Positions 45,662-54,597 of a stretch of DNA of 64,000 nt are shown here, one piece after another. Under the pieces are notes generated by a model. The model saw only the letters and a program-made list of their open reading frames with translations. It had not been told where the DNA came from and did not search any database. Location: the NCBI RefSeq assembly GCF_007859855.1, contig NZ_SJPK01000001.1:490091-554090 (forward strand), written 5' to 3'. The position numbers and the translations under genes are program-made. This DNA comes from Allorhodopirellula solitaria (GTDB lineage: Bacteria > Planctomycetota > Planctomycetia > Pirellulales > Pirellulaceae). Each line of letters starts with the position of its first letter. Position 1 is the stretch's first letter.

Positions 45662-45876
45662 GGTGAGCCGAGTGCTGTATGGCCAATGCCATCTATTTTG
45701 CCCCCGTTCGGGGCGTCATCACGATGGTAACCCGACGCGCCAGCAAGGAAAATGCGGTGTTTTGTGTGGCGAGCAAGTGATCCTTGCTGACGCGTCGGGT
45801 TACCAAGACCGCTTCGCGGTCGGAAGTAGGTGGCATTAGCCATATGGCCCCAGGTAACGCCGCCCACCCGGCCGCT
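45662..45876. repeat. Palindromic repeat R3, copy 3 (215 bp, core inverted)
   Basis: Outer arms lie at 45681-45695 (GGCCAATGCCATCTA) and 45827-45840. Inner arms are at 45729-45749 and 45781-45801. The core 45696-45826 is 131 bases, exactly as in copy 2, but runs in reverse: the piece with CCGCTTCGCGGTC is right of the inner palindrome here and left of it at 35.1 kb, while the outer flanks keep their order. Confidence 0.88.
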
Positions 45877-46058
45877 GATGCGTCTCAGCTCAATTATTCG
45901 ACAACCCGCAACGCCACCGTCGAGAGGTTCGCGCGGCTCCCGCGCATCGCAATCCGCGGCTAACTGCGCAGGCTTCTGGTTGCGGAGCGAGAGCGTCTCG
46001 AGCCCCTCTCTGCGTGGGGATTCGACCCATATTGCTGCTGCCAAGGCGAAGAAACTAG

Positions 46059-46088
46059 TTGCATCGCAAGGTGCAACCGGGATATAAT
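46059..46088 (+). promoter_or_regulatory. Sigma70-type promoter of the DUF1559 gene
   Basis: TTGCAT (46059-46064) and a perfect TATAAT (46083-46088) are 18 bases apart, giving a leader of about 95 bases before ATG 46188. Confidence 0.65.
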
Positions 46089-46187
46089 CGATTGCGATCT
46101 TCAGTAATCAGCCAAGGGCGGATAGATCGAAATGAATATCCCGCGGCTGGACTGCTCTTCTTTCTCCAAGTACCGGACCCACGCCAG

Positions 46188-47327
46188 ATGAAAAACAAAC
46201 GTCCCGGATTCACGCTCGTCGAACTGTTGGTGGTCATCGCGATCATCGGCATCCTGATGGGTCTGCTCATCCCCGCTGTCAATGCCGCCCGGGAAGCCGC
46301 GCGGCGGAACCAGTGTGCCACGCAGCTGAAAAACCTGGCGTTGGCCGCAATTCAACACGAAAACACCAAAGGCGAACTGCCTGGGTACCTTCAGAGTTAC
46401 GGCGTTTTCCCGGGTGGCGTCGACCCATCGGATCCCGCCGGAACCATCGACGAGCATGTCAAACTCGGCACTTGGACCGTTGCCTTGATGCCATGGCTCG
46501 ATGCCCAGCCTACCTACGAAGCATGGACCGAAGATCGTTATCCGATTCTCGATACTAGCGCAGAGTTCAACACGAACTCTTCGCCCAACCTCGCGATTAT
46601 GCAGTGCCCGAGTAATCCGAACGACGAGTCAGACAAAGCGCGCAATAGTTACATCTCTAACAATGGCATGGAGCCCTATGCAGGAAGCGGCACGACGCAA
46701 GGGTTTTTGGTGAACTTTGAAGATTCGATGAGCCGAGCAAATGGTGTTTTCAACAACAAATATGCCGGAAACAGTGCTTCTGGTGCGGCCATCGGCCCGA
46801 AGATGCGTCTGGACGACATGAAAGATGGTCAGGGCAACACGATGCTCTTTAGCGAGAATGTGCAGGCTCTACCTTGGAACGCGCTCGGTTTACAGGCCGC
46901 GGCTGTCCTCAGCGGCACTAATGAAGCGACCCCTGCTGGCTACCCACCTGCTGCACGATATGTCCAGGGAATGGTTTGGCACTACGAGGATGACCAGTTT
47001 AACGACACTAACTTGACCAGCTTTTGGAGCCACGGCGCGCCTGTCGCAGTGGAGGCTAAACACAAAATCAATGGTCGCGGACCACTTGCTAGTGAAGCCA
47101 TTTTTGTTGAAACGATGGGTTCTCCAGTGGGATCGACTACCGTTGCAGACCTCGCACGTCCCTCGTCGGCTCACGTTGATGGCGTTAACGCGGGCATGGC
47201 CGATGGTGGTACTCGCTATATCACCACTTCCATTGATTACCGTGTCTACCAAGCCTTGCTCACACCTCGTGGCAAATCCAGCGATGTGCCTTGGCAAGAA
47301 TACGTAATCGATGAGGATGCGATCTAA
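46188..47327 (+). CDS. DUF1559 protein with type IV pilin-like N-terminus
   Basis: This 379-residue protein starts at ATG 46188. It has the canonical prepilin site and helix (RPGFTLVELLVVIAIIGILM, cleavage after Gly8 expected), then NAAREAARRNQCATQLKNLA, which is constant in the family. A secreted C-terminal domain ends with VNAGMADGGTRYITTSIDYR, the DUF1559 end motif. The roles of these abundant planctomycete proteins are unsettled; pilus-like or envelope structures are proposed. It is a single-gene unit: a TATAAT promoter upstream and a strong terminator 50 bases downstream. Confidence 0.93.
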   Translation: MKNKRPGFTLVELLVVIAIIGILMGLLIPAVNAAREAARRNQCATQLKNLALAAIQHENTKGELPGYLQSYGVFPGGVDPSDPAGTIDEHVKLGTWTVALMPWLDAQPTYEAWTEDRYPILDTSAEFNTNSSPNLAIMQCPSNPNDESDKARNSYISNNGMEPYAGSGTTQGFLVNFEDSMSRANGVFNNKYAGNSASGAAIGPKMRLDDMKDGQGNTMLFSENVQALPWNALGLQAAAVLSGTNEATPAGYPPAARYVQGMVWHYEDDQFNDTNLTSFWSHGAPVAVEAKHKINGRGPLASEAIFVETMGSPVGSTTVADLARPSSAHVDGVNAGMADGGTRYITTSIDYRVYQALLTPRGKSSDVPWQEYVIDEDAI

Positions 47328-47376
47328 GGAAGCATCCACTCGGCAGTGAGCGATCCTGCTGACTAGCGAACGCTTG

Positions 47377-47412
47377 AAAAGGCAGTACTCCTCACGAGTA
47401 CTGCCTTTTTTT
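47377..47412 (+). terminator. Strong intrinsic terminator of the DUF1559 gene
   Basis: AAAAGGCAGTACTC (47377-47390) pairs perfectly with GAGTACTGCCTTTT (47396-47409); the loop is CTCAC and the T-run continues to 47412. Confidence 0.93.
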
Positions 47413-47703
47413 GGCTCATCCGACGGGAGCGTGCGCCCGAGGTTTTCAAGGCATGGCTCCAGTATCGAAGGATTTATTTGTGGGATGTGATGATCAATGT
47501 TAGACTGGCACTGCCGAGAGAAACGGAGCCGAGCTCTGCAGAGGTGCTGGCTTGGCAAGGGATATCTCGGTCGCCAGCGTTTCCCTGCAAAAGCGGTACG
47601 CCAATGGTGTTGTCGGTCCCTGGCGAGCGTTTGTTCGTCAGGGACGCATTTTTGAACAATCATTGGATACTAGTGGTCTGTCACGACTTATTCTTAGGGT
47701 AGT
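47413..47703. other. Intergenic stretch before repeats R5/R2
   Basis: Nothing gene-like is supported between the terminator and the repeats. The overlapping open frames at 47474-47702 on both strands have no family signal or ribosome site. Confidence 0.4.
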
Positions 47704-47755
47704 GGACGAGGCGACGAGTCCTGAACTGGCGCCAAATCCAAGGACTCGTCGCCTC
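47704..47755. repeat. Palindromic repeat R5, copy 2
   Basis: GGACGAGGCGACGAGTCC (47704-47721) and GGACTCGTCGCCTC (47742-47755) are inverted arms of at least 14 bp around a 20-base spacer. It abuts R2 copy B directly, and a further end piece of the same motif (CTCGTCGCCTCGTCCAC) follows R2 at about 48012-48028. Confidence 0.75.
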
Positions 47756-47760
47756 CTGTT

Positions 47761-48007
47761 GATTACCCATTTATTTGCTCCCCCGTGTGCTTGTCACACG
47801 GGAAGCGACGTTTTGAAATTAGAAAACCGCGGTATCGACACACGTTCCCCTGTCAGCTTGTCTGACAGGAAACCAAGTCGATCAACATTGCTGTCATGCG
47901 GGGTAAGCCCGCATGGGAGCGGGGTGAATGCTCCATCTTGATCTAATCACAAAACGGTGATTCCTGTCAGACAAGCTGATAGGGGATCTGGTTTTGTGCG
48001 TAATGAC
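47761..48007. repeat. Repeat R2, copy B
   Basis: This uninterrupted 247-base copy has the paired CCTGTCAG/CTGACAGG palindromes in both halves and diverged end repeats (GATTACCCAT on the left, GTAATGA on the right). Next to copy A and copy C it shows the original structure without the MITE. Confidence 0.85.
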
Positions 48008-48135
48008 CAGCTCGTCGCCTCGTCCACTACGGAAAGCCTTCGCTAAATCCGCGACTGATTGATCACGCGCTGATCAGCCGGCATGCCGAGTCACGCCGAT
48101 GTTCTACCAGGTTTCCGTACCAAGGCCATCCAAAC

Positions 48136-48450
48136 TCAGATTTGACCTCGGTCGCAAACGTCGACGCGGTTGACCACTTGGCGGCCATCGGCGACTGGGC
48201 GAATGGCTTCTTGCGCCAATTGCTTGTGATAGAAACTACGAACGCGGCCGCTCAAATAGATGGACTGGTCGCTCTCTTCTACTCGCAAGCGACGCAGTTC
48301 CGAAACCGAACTCTCGGCAAGCACCGATACCGCAGGGCTATTGGGCTGCTTCCGTTCGTCAGACAACTGCCCAGCATCATCTCGTCGCAGGGCGTCAACT
48401 TCGTTGGCGTCGGTGTATCGTGCAGGGGCCGTCGATGTCAGAGCAGTCAT
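48136..48450 (-). CDS. BON domain protein
   Basis: This 104-residue protein has a C-terminal BON-like domain (about 42-104): SSVSELRRLRVEESDQSIYL, then SGRVRSFYHKQLAQEAIRPV and VVNRVDV. BON domains bind phospholipid or other envelope components. The N-terminal 40 residues are polar and unstructured, and there is no signal peptide, unlike OsmY. The gene lies in the middle of a repeat-rich stretch. The ribosome site before ATG 48450 is weak. Confidence 0.7.
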   Translation of the reverse strand: MTALTSTAPARYTDANEVDALRRDDAGQLSDERKQPNSPAVSVLAESSVSELRRLRVEESDQSIYLSGRVRSFYHKQLAQEAIRPVADGRQVVNRVDVCDRGQI

Positions 48451-48626
48451 GAATACCCAATCCGTGCGGGAGCTTTTTAACCAGAAACCTTGTACCCATA
48501 AATATTTCCGATTAACGAGCTTTTGACCACAGCAAAAAGGGAAAAATCCTGCAACTTAACCAGAACGCACTGAAAAAGTGAAGTCTTAGCGGTCGTAGCG
48601 GAGATTCAGACGCGGTCGGCGTCCAC

Positions 48627-49943
48627 CTATTTCTGCTTGTACTTGTCGTACAGTTGGCGGTGCCGGCTGCGGAGGTCTACCTTCCGCCCTTGGATGTAGG
48701 CGTCGACGACCTGGGTGTCCGACTCGAGGACATCACCGTCGACGATAATCAGGGTGGCCTCTTTATCATTCGCGAGGGTGCCGATTCGATCGGCAACACC
48801 GAGGATTTCAGCAGGCGATCCCGTCACGCTACGAACGGCTTGCTCTCGGTCGAGGCCGTAGGCGACAGCTACCCCCGCATGATAGGGCAGGTTGCGAACG
48901 TTGGAAGCGCCACCGGGGTACCCCGAGCCCTCCCCCGCGATGGCGAACCGAACGCCGGCCTCGGCAAGTTGCGAGGGCAGTTCATAGAGGGCGTCGTAGG
49001 CATCGTGCCGCCGGCGTGGCAAGCGGTAGGTGCCGATCAAGATGACGGGAACGTCGTGATCGCGAATCGAATCGATGCAGTGCATCGCATCGGCCGCACC
49101 GCACAGCACCAGCGGGATCTCCCGTGTGGTGAAGTACCCGATCGCCGATTCAATCGTTGCCATCCGGTCGGCTTGCACGAATACCGGCCGCTCTCCCTCG
49201 ACAACGGGAATCCAACTCTCCAGCCGCACGTCGCTGGCGGCGGACGGATCGGCGGCACGCTGATCTCGGTAACGCCTGGCTTGGTCGAGCAAGTCATCCA
49301 TTTTGGCGATTTGTTCATCGTATCGCTTGGCGTTTGCCTTGGCGTCGCTGCCCCTTGGGACCATGCTCTCCCAATTCACGCACAGACCGCAGGGGCCGCT
49401 GATCAGCATATCCTTGGCCCCCCATCCGTCGAGCTGCATGACGGCAGATTGGCCTTGGATCCAGCGGCCTCCGGGGACAACATGGGCGGCCATCACGCCA
49501 CCGGCTCGCGCGACCGGAATCAGCTCACTGTCCGGGTTGAAGGCGACCCAGGAGCGGACGTTCGGATTCTCATCGCCTCGTTCGCTGTTGTCGACGGTTA
49601 CATCAACGGCCGTGATTTCACGCAGCCCCAAGTTCGTGAACGCGTCGATCAGACCGGGATACACATGCTTATCTCGGCCGTCGATCACGGTCACTTTTTC
49701 GGGGCGTTCCACGTTCCGACCGATTCGCGTGATCATGCCTTGATCGAACAACAGCGATGTGTCGCGTTTGACCGAACCATCGCCGATATGCAGCGTGGTG
49801 TTCTCGATTAACACCGGTTGCTGCTGAGGCGCACCGGGCACGATATCGTGAGCGTGAACCTGAGCCTTGTGTCCGATCGAGCCCGTCAGCGAGCAGGTGA
49901 GGGCCAGAGCCGATGCCAATAAATGGCGACGTGAAACCTTCAT
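48627..49943 (-). CDS. Amidohydrolase-like protein, metal site degenerate
   Basis: This 438-residue exported protein has a signal peptide (MKVSRRHLLASALALTCSLTG, Tat-like SRRHLL) and follows AGGAG. The composite-domain amidohydrolase pattern is clear (VLIENTTLHIGDG, KHVYPGLIDAFTNLG). In active enzymes PGLID is followed by xHxH; here it reads AFTNLG, so the first metal pair is lost. The C-terminal part keeps YHAGVAVAYGLDREQAVRSVTGSPAEILGVADRIGTLANDKEATLIIVDGD in broken form. Its ATG overlaps the stop of the large amidohydrolase gene, so the two are made together, perhaps as a complex. Confidence 0.85.
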   Translation of the reverse strand: MKVSRRHLLASALALTCSLTGSIGHKAQVHAHDIVPGAPQQQPVLIENTTLHIGDGSVKRDTSLLFDQGMITRIGRNVERPEKVTVIDGRDKHVYPGLIDAFTNLGLREITAVDVTVDNSERGDENPNVRSWVAFNPDSELIPVARAGGVMAAHVVPGGRWIQGQSAVMQLDGWGAKDMLISGPCGLCVNWESMVPRGSDAKANAKRYDEQIAKMDDLLDQARRYRDQRAADPSAASDVRLESWIPVVEGERPVFVQADRMATIESAIGYFTTREIPLVLCGAADAMHCIDSIRDHDVPVILIGTYRLPRRRHDAYDALYELPSQLAEAGVRFAIAGEGSGYPGGASNVRNLPYHAGVAVAYGLDREQAVRSVTGSPAEILGVADRIGTLANDKEATLIIVDGDVLESDTQVVDAYIQGRKVDLRSRHRQLYDKYKQK

Positions 49944-52900
49944 TTCGTATCTCCTGTGCTGTGTTCTCGTGATCGTTTTTCCCGGGCGCGTTGGTCCATC
50001 GAGCGTTCTTCAATCGCGGCGCGTTGGCCGCCTCGGGAGGAGCAGTATTCGTCATAGCTGAGCCAACGGTCTTCCTCGGCAACGTCGGTCGACGCGTCCG
50101 ACTTCTCGTCCGACTGCGGGGCAGGTCTGGGTTTCCCGTCGAGCAGTTCCTGAACGAGCTGACTGCGCCAGGCCCGGTCGCGTTTCTTGAGCTGAGCGTC
50201 GTCTTCGAGATCAAACATGGGCCGTCCATCGATCCAAGTTTGCTCGCAGCGGGTCGTGGTCGAGAGTGGCGGTCCACTCCACAGCACCAAATCGGCCTCC
50301 TTGCCAACTTCGATCGATCCCACCCGCTCGTCGATCCGCAATTGCTTGGCGGGGTTGAGGGTGACGAACTTCAGAGCCTCGGTGGGCGGGACGCCACCGT
50401 ACTTGACCGCTTTGGCAGCCTCGGTATTGAGGTGCCGCCCCATTTCCGGATCGTCGCTGTTGTAGGAAACGACAATTCCGGCGTTGTGCATGAGCACGCC
50501 GTTGTACGGGATCGCATCGTAAACTTCGAACTTGTACGCCCACCAATCGGCGAACGAAGACGCCATGGCGCCGTGTTCGAGCATCGCGTCGGCGACCTTG
50601 TAGCCCTCGAGAATATGCTGCAGCGATCCGATCTGGATACCGAATTCTGCGAGCACATCGAGCGTTGCGACAATTTCGTCTTGCCGGTAGCTGTGACAAT
50701 GAATCCAGCGGCGACCAGCTTGAATTTCTGCAATCGCTTCGAGTTGCAGGTCAACACGCGGCGGCAAGCTGTCCCGTTCGCCGGCCCGCCAACGACGGTG
50801 GGCGATCGCGTACTCGCGAGCAGCGAGCATTTGGTCGCGAAGCAATTGTTCCACTCCCATTCGCGTATTGGGATAGCGTGATGTCGAGCGTTTGACGTTC
50901 TCACCGAGGGCAAACTTGATCCCTGCCGGTGCTCCGTCAAAACGGAAGTCGTCCATGGAATCGCCCCAGCGAAACTTGACGACTTGATTCTGGCCGCCGA
51001 TGGGGTTGGCCGATCCGTGCAGGATGTTCGCGGACGTCACGCCCCCAGCGAGCTGGCGATAGACAGTGATATCGGTAGGGTTGATGAAGTCACCAATCCG
51101 CACCTCCGACGTGATCGCTTGCCCCGATTCGTTGATCCCACCGTCGGTCGCAGCATGGGAGTGGCAGTCGATCAATCCCGGTGTGAGGTGTTTACCACGG
51201 GCGTCGATGACCACACAGTCGCTACCTTTCTCGATCTCGATGTGATCGGCCACCGCGGCGATTTTGCCATTTTCGATCAAGACATCCATGGGCGAATCGG
51301 GCACCTTGAGGTCTGTACGATCTTCACAGGTCCACACCAAAGCACCACGAAAGAGCACGCGTTGGGGGCGATCGACCGGCTGCCGACGCCCGTAGGCGCC
51401 CAAAGGGAAGACGACTTCGATGGGTTCGGCAGCAACCTGGGAATCCGCCTTGGTAGCAGCTTTGCCCTGAGACGAGTCTTGCTCGGCAGGCGATTCCGCC
51501 CCGTCACGCTCCTCTTCCTCAGCATCACTCTCCTCTTGCTCATCGTCAGCTTCGTCGCCGTCGTCAGCCTCATCGGGATCGTCAGCGTCAACTTTCGACT
51601 CAGGCGTCTCTTCGGACTCGGCGTTCTGCTTATCAGCATCCGTCCACTCCGTCTGGTAGCGCCGCGCCGGTGCATCGGTTGGCGAGATCTGCACGCTCAA
51701 GGCGCGATCGGCGGAGACATCACCGAGCGACTTCCCGGCGGAACTGACGACGATCCGGTGGGTTCCCGGCGGCAGATCCAATGCTTGTCTTGCGTCGGAG
51801 TCGTCATCGAACTGGATTTGGGCGGCGAACCTGTCGACGCGCTGCACGATCTTCTTCAGCTCAATTTTGACCGAGTCGTCTGAGCCGGGATGAACGATTA
51901 AACTCGCCGAAACCCGACCGTCTTTTTGCTTCACCGCCAAATCAACCGGATGCTGGTTGCTCTTGGGGAGCTGCAGACGCCATGAACCTACCAGCGATTG
52001 AAGTTCTTCGCCGGGCCTCGCGGTGACCTCGAATTCTTGCCCCGCCACGAACACCTTCAGCACATCGGTGTCTTTGTCCAGGAGATCCCCATCGGCGAGA
52101 ATCAAGTCGGCGCTCATGCCGGCGGCGATGCGACCATGCGTCGCCTCGAGGCCCAGCAACCGAGCGGGCGTCGTTGTCAGGGCGGCGATCGCGTCACGAG
52201 GGGCTAATCCACTCTCAACAGCTTTCCGCAAGCGTTTGCGAAACTGATCGATGTCGTCGCTACGATCGGTCGTCAAGCAGACCGTCGCTCCGCGGTCGAC
52301 CATTTCGGCGGGATTGGTCGCTGCGAGTTTCCAGTGGAGGAGGTCCACGAGTTCCACTTCGCGAGCATCCTCCGGCGTGGCAACATTTGGTTCTTTGGGG
52401 AAGTTCAGCGGGAGCAACAGGGGCCGTCCCGTGGCGGCGATTGCCGCGGCATCTCGGTATTCACGGCCTGAACCGCGAATGATCGCTCGCAACGAAAACT
52501 CTTTGGCGATCTGTTCAGCCCGCAATGCCATCCGCTCGTTCGAAGCGTCGAAGACAAACGTGGACGACGTCATGGCCGGATTCAAAGTATCAAGCGTGAT
52601 GCTGAAATGCGGTTTTGCCAGCGTCCGATCGGCTTGCTGGGCCGCCGTGGCTTCGCCGTACCAACGAGCGTCATAGAGCGACTGGCGCAGCAGAGCGACG
52701 GCGCCCATCGGCGAGTTCGGGTACCGCTCCCCAGCATCATTCGGGCGGGGCACACTCAGCGCCGCGGTCATCCAGGGAGGATCGACGAGCCGCTGCGGTC
52801 CGGACTCGTGGTCGGCGGATTCGTTGAGCGACCAAACCGCCGGTTGTCCGCCGAGAATTCTGCCCGATGGGGCGAGCAGAGTCGTCGTGAACCCTTGGCT

Positions 52901-53380
52901 GCGCAGTTTCTCGGCATCGGGTACCGACTCCAGTTCGACGATGCGGCGATTGGCGAGAATATTGGCATTCCAATAATCGTCGCCCGCTTCGGCAGACGTC
53001 GTCGCGTCAGACCCCACCTCGTGCCAGGCATTGATCCAGCCCGCCGAAACCGTTTTGCCCCCGCAATCGATGATCTCACAGCCCGGCGGTGGCTCAAGCC
53101 CCGGTCCGACCGCGACGATCACACCGCCCCGAATCAAGATATCCTGACCCTCGGGTTGGCTCGAGTCTGGTTCTTCGCCACGAGCCGCGGTCGAGCCGGC
53201 GTAGGCGTCCGGGGACGCCATCACCGTGGCGCCGCGAAGCAGCACGGTGGTGGATGGATTCTGACGCAGACCGACAGTGGGGGCGACATCGCGGCCGTCT
53301 GCGGCAGCGAGTTGAGCGGTGCTAGCCAGGAGCAGCCCCACTGCGAGAAACAGGCGCGGACGCGGAGGGAGAAGATTCAA
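49940..53380 (-). CDS. Double-domain amidohydrolase, exported
   Basis: This 1146-residue protein has a signal peptide (MNLLPPRPRLFLAVGLLLAS) and two amidohydrolase modules. The first (about 30-600) has VSAGWINAWHEVGSD where the HxH metal pair should be, so it is probably inactive. An acidic linker rich in Asp and Glu follows (about 600-665). The second (about 680-1080) keeps LTPGLIDCHSHAATDGG, QHILEGYKVADAM and VSYNSDDPEM, with HxH, His and Asp ligands, and resembles imidazolonepropionase-like enzymes. The substrate is unknown; it may be a cyclic amide or peptide derivative in the periplasm. It is translationally coupled to the smaller homologue downstream. Confidence 0.88.
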   Translation of the reverse strand: MNLLPPRPRLFLAVGLLLASTAQLAAADGRDVAPTVGLRQNPSTTVLLRGATVMASPDAYAGSTAARGEEPDSSQPEGQDILIRGGVIVAVGPGLEPPPGCEIIDCGGKTVSAGWINAWHEVGSDATTSAEAGDDYWNANILANRRIVELESVPDAEKLRSQGFTTTLLAPSGRILGGQPAVWSLNESADHESGPQRLVDPPWMTAALSVPRPNDAGERYPNSPMGAVALLRQSLYDARWYGEATAAQQADRTLAKPHFSITLDTLNPAMTSSTFVFDASNERMALRAEQIAKEFSLRAIIRGSGREYRDAAAIAATGRPLLLPLNFPKEPNVATPEDAREVELVDLLHWKLAATNPAEMVDRGATVCLTTDRSDDIDQFRKRLRKAVESGLAPRDAIAALTTTPARLLGLEATHGRIAAGMSADLILADGDLLDKDTDVLKVFVAGQEFEVTARPGEELQSLVGSWRLQLPKSNQHPVDLAVKQKDGRVSASLIVHPGSDDSVKIELKKIVQRVDRFAAQIQFDDDSDARQALDLPPGTHRIVVSSAGKSLGDVSADRALSVQISPTDAPARRYQTEWTDADKQNAESEETPESKVDADDPDEADDGDEADDEQEESDAEEEERDGAESPAEQDSSQGKAATKADSQVAAEPIEVVFPLGAYGRRQPVDRPQRVLFRGALVWTCEDRTDLKVPDSPMDVLIENGKIAAVADHIEIEKGSDCVVIDARGKHLTPGLIDCHSHAATDGGINESGQAITSEVRIGDFINPTDITVYRQLAGGVTSANILHGSANPIGGQNQVVKFRWGDSMDDFRFDGAPAGIKFALGENVKRSTSRYPNTRMGVEQLLRDQMLAAREYAIAHRRWRAGERDSLPPRVDLQLEAIAEIQAGRRWIHCHSYRQDEIVATLDVLAEFGIQIGSLQHILEGYKVADAMLEHGAMASSFADWWAYKFEVYDAIPYNGVLMHNAGIVVSYNSDDPEMGRHLNTEAAKAVKYGGVPPTEALKFVTLNPAKQLRIDERVGSIEVGKEADLVLWSGPPLSTTTRCEQTWIDGRPMFDLEDDAQLKKRDRAWRSQLVQELLDGKPRPAPQSDEKSDASTDVAEEDRWLSYDEYCSSRGGQRAAIEERSMDQRAREKRSREHSTGDTK

Positions 53381-53521
53381 AGGATGCCTCGTCGAGAAAG
53401 ACGGTTGGACCCGGGCGGGCGTACAAACGGCTCAATCCTGTTCAAGCCGGTCTGCAGGATAGTCAGTCAAACGACTCGATGCGAACCGCGGGCAGTCAAA
53501 TTATTCCCGTTAAGGAAGCTG

Positions 53522-54010
53522 TTACTCCACGGGATCTTCATAATGGATCGAGCAGGATCCTGATTCGCATTCGTTCTTCGTGCCGAAGAATTTTTTTGAG
53601 ATCCAGTACCGGTTTTTGGCGACCACCGCATACCCCTTCCGCCATAGATTCGCACTGCCCGGGATGTGCAGCAGCGGGGCAAGTGGCCACAACATCGGCA
53701 ATCGACGTGACAGATAACGGACCGCGTCGGCGCCGCCATGTCGATTGTCGTTCGAGTCGACGACGTACATTTGGGCCATGAGCTCGTCGTGATTCAAATC
53801 GGGGTATCGCTCGGCAACGCGTTCGTCGTGCAGCGATAAAAACGCCAGCCGCTGCTGGCCGAAGTCCAGCTGATGCATCCGCCGCGCCGCTAGCGAGCAG
53901 GCATTGCACTTGCCGTCATAGATCACCACGTCGCGATCGGAATACTCATCTGGGTCCGGCAATCCCCCTGCGGCGGACGACGAGGCACTCGTGTTGTCGG
54001 AAGCAGGCAT
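53522..54010 (-). CDS. DCC (DUF393) thiol-disulfide oxidoreductase-like protein
   Basis: This 162-residue protein has the DUF393 signature VVIYDGKCNACSLAARRM (YDGxCxxC, about 28-45), followed by FLSLHDERVAERYP and ADAVRYLSRRLPML, the usual second half. Family members are predicted thioredoxin-fold oxidoreductases. The C-terminus adds CESGSCSIHYED, two further Cys. ATG 54010 is used; TTG 54028 is the only other choice. It is about 140 bases upstream of the large amidohydrolase gene on the same strand. Confidence 0.85.
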   Translation of the reverse strand: MPASDNTSASSSAAGGLPDPDEYSDRDVVIYDGKCNACSLAARRMHQLDFGQQRLAFLSLHDERVAERYPDLNHDELMAQMYVVDSNDNRHGGADAVRYLSRRLPMLWPLAPLLHIPGSANLWRKGYAVVAKNRYWISKKFFGTKNECESGSCSIHYEDPVE

Positions 54011-54190
54011 AGCAATGAGAGGCGACAAAGAGGGACTGAAACGATCGGAGATGCCCGCAAACGTCGATTACGCGAGCAGCACACCGTGGATTACGCTGAC
54101 TGAATCTCGAGTCTAACCGCAATCGCCACAAACGGGAAATCAAGACCGTCGATTTTCACCCCATGGGGATCAGGGGCCCTTGGTGCTGTT

Positions 54191-54439
54191 GATTCCCCAC
54201 AAGTTTGCTCCCCCGTGTGCTTGTCACACGCCGAAGCGACGTTTTCAAATTAGAAAAACCGCGGTATCGACGCGAGTTCCCCTGTCAGCTTGTCTGACAG
54301 GAAACCAAGTCGATCAACTTTGCTGTCATGCGGGGCAAGCCCGCATGGGAGCGGGGGTGAATGCTCCATCTTGATCTAATCACAAAACGGAGATTCCTGT
54401 CAGACAAGCTGACAGGGGATCCGGTTTTGTGGGGAATGA
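54191..54439. repeat. Repeat R2, copy C
   Basis: This is the best-preserved R2 copy. Inverse-complement 22-base arms are at 54280-54301 and 54396-54417, each itself a CCTGTCAG/CTGACAGG hairpin, and the ends are GATTCCCCACAA (left) against TTGTGGGGAATGA (right). It sits between the divergent DUF393 and coiled-coil genes. No transposase is inside. Confidence 0.88.
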
Positions 54440-54597
54440 CCAGCTCGTCGCCCTCCCACCTAAGAGCCCAACTGGCCGTGGCCACCCGCTCAGCAGAAAC
54501 CTAGCGCCAGCGGCAGAACTCCGCTACAATGCGACAAGAGCCAGGTGATCCGATTCGCCCAGCACACTGGCTCGTCCACTTCCAGGGAACCCTCCGA

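Noticed and set aside
48654-49811. 385-codon plus-strand frame
   Set aside because: Opposite strand of the smaller amidohydrolase; no family signal.
52607-53563. 318-codon plus-strand frame
   Set aside because: It lies fully opposite the large amidohydrolase gene, which has clear motifs; Arg-rich shadow frame.
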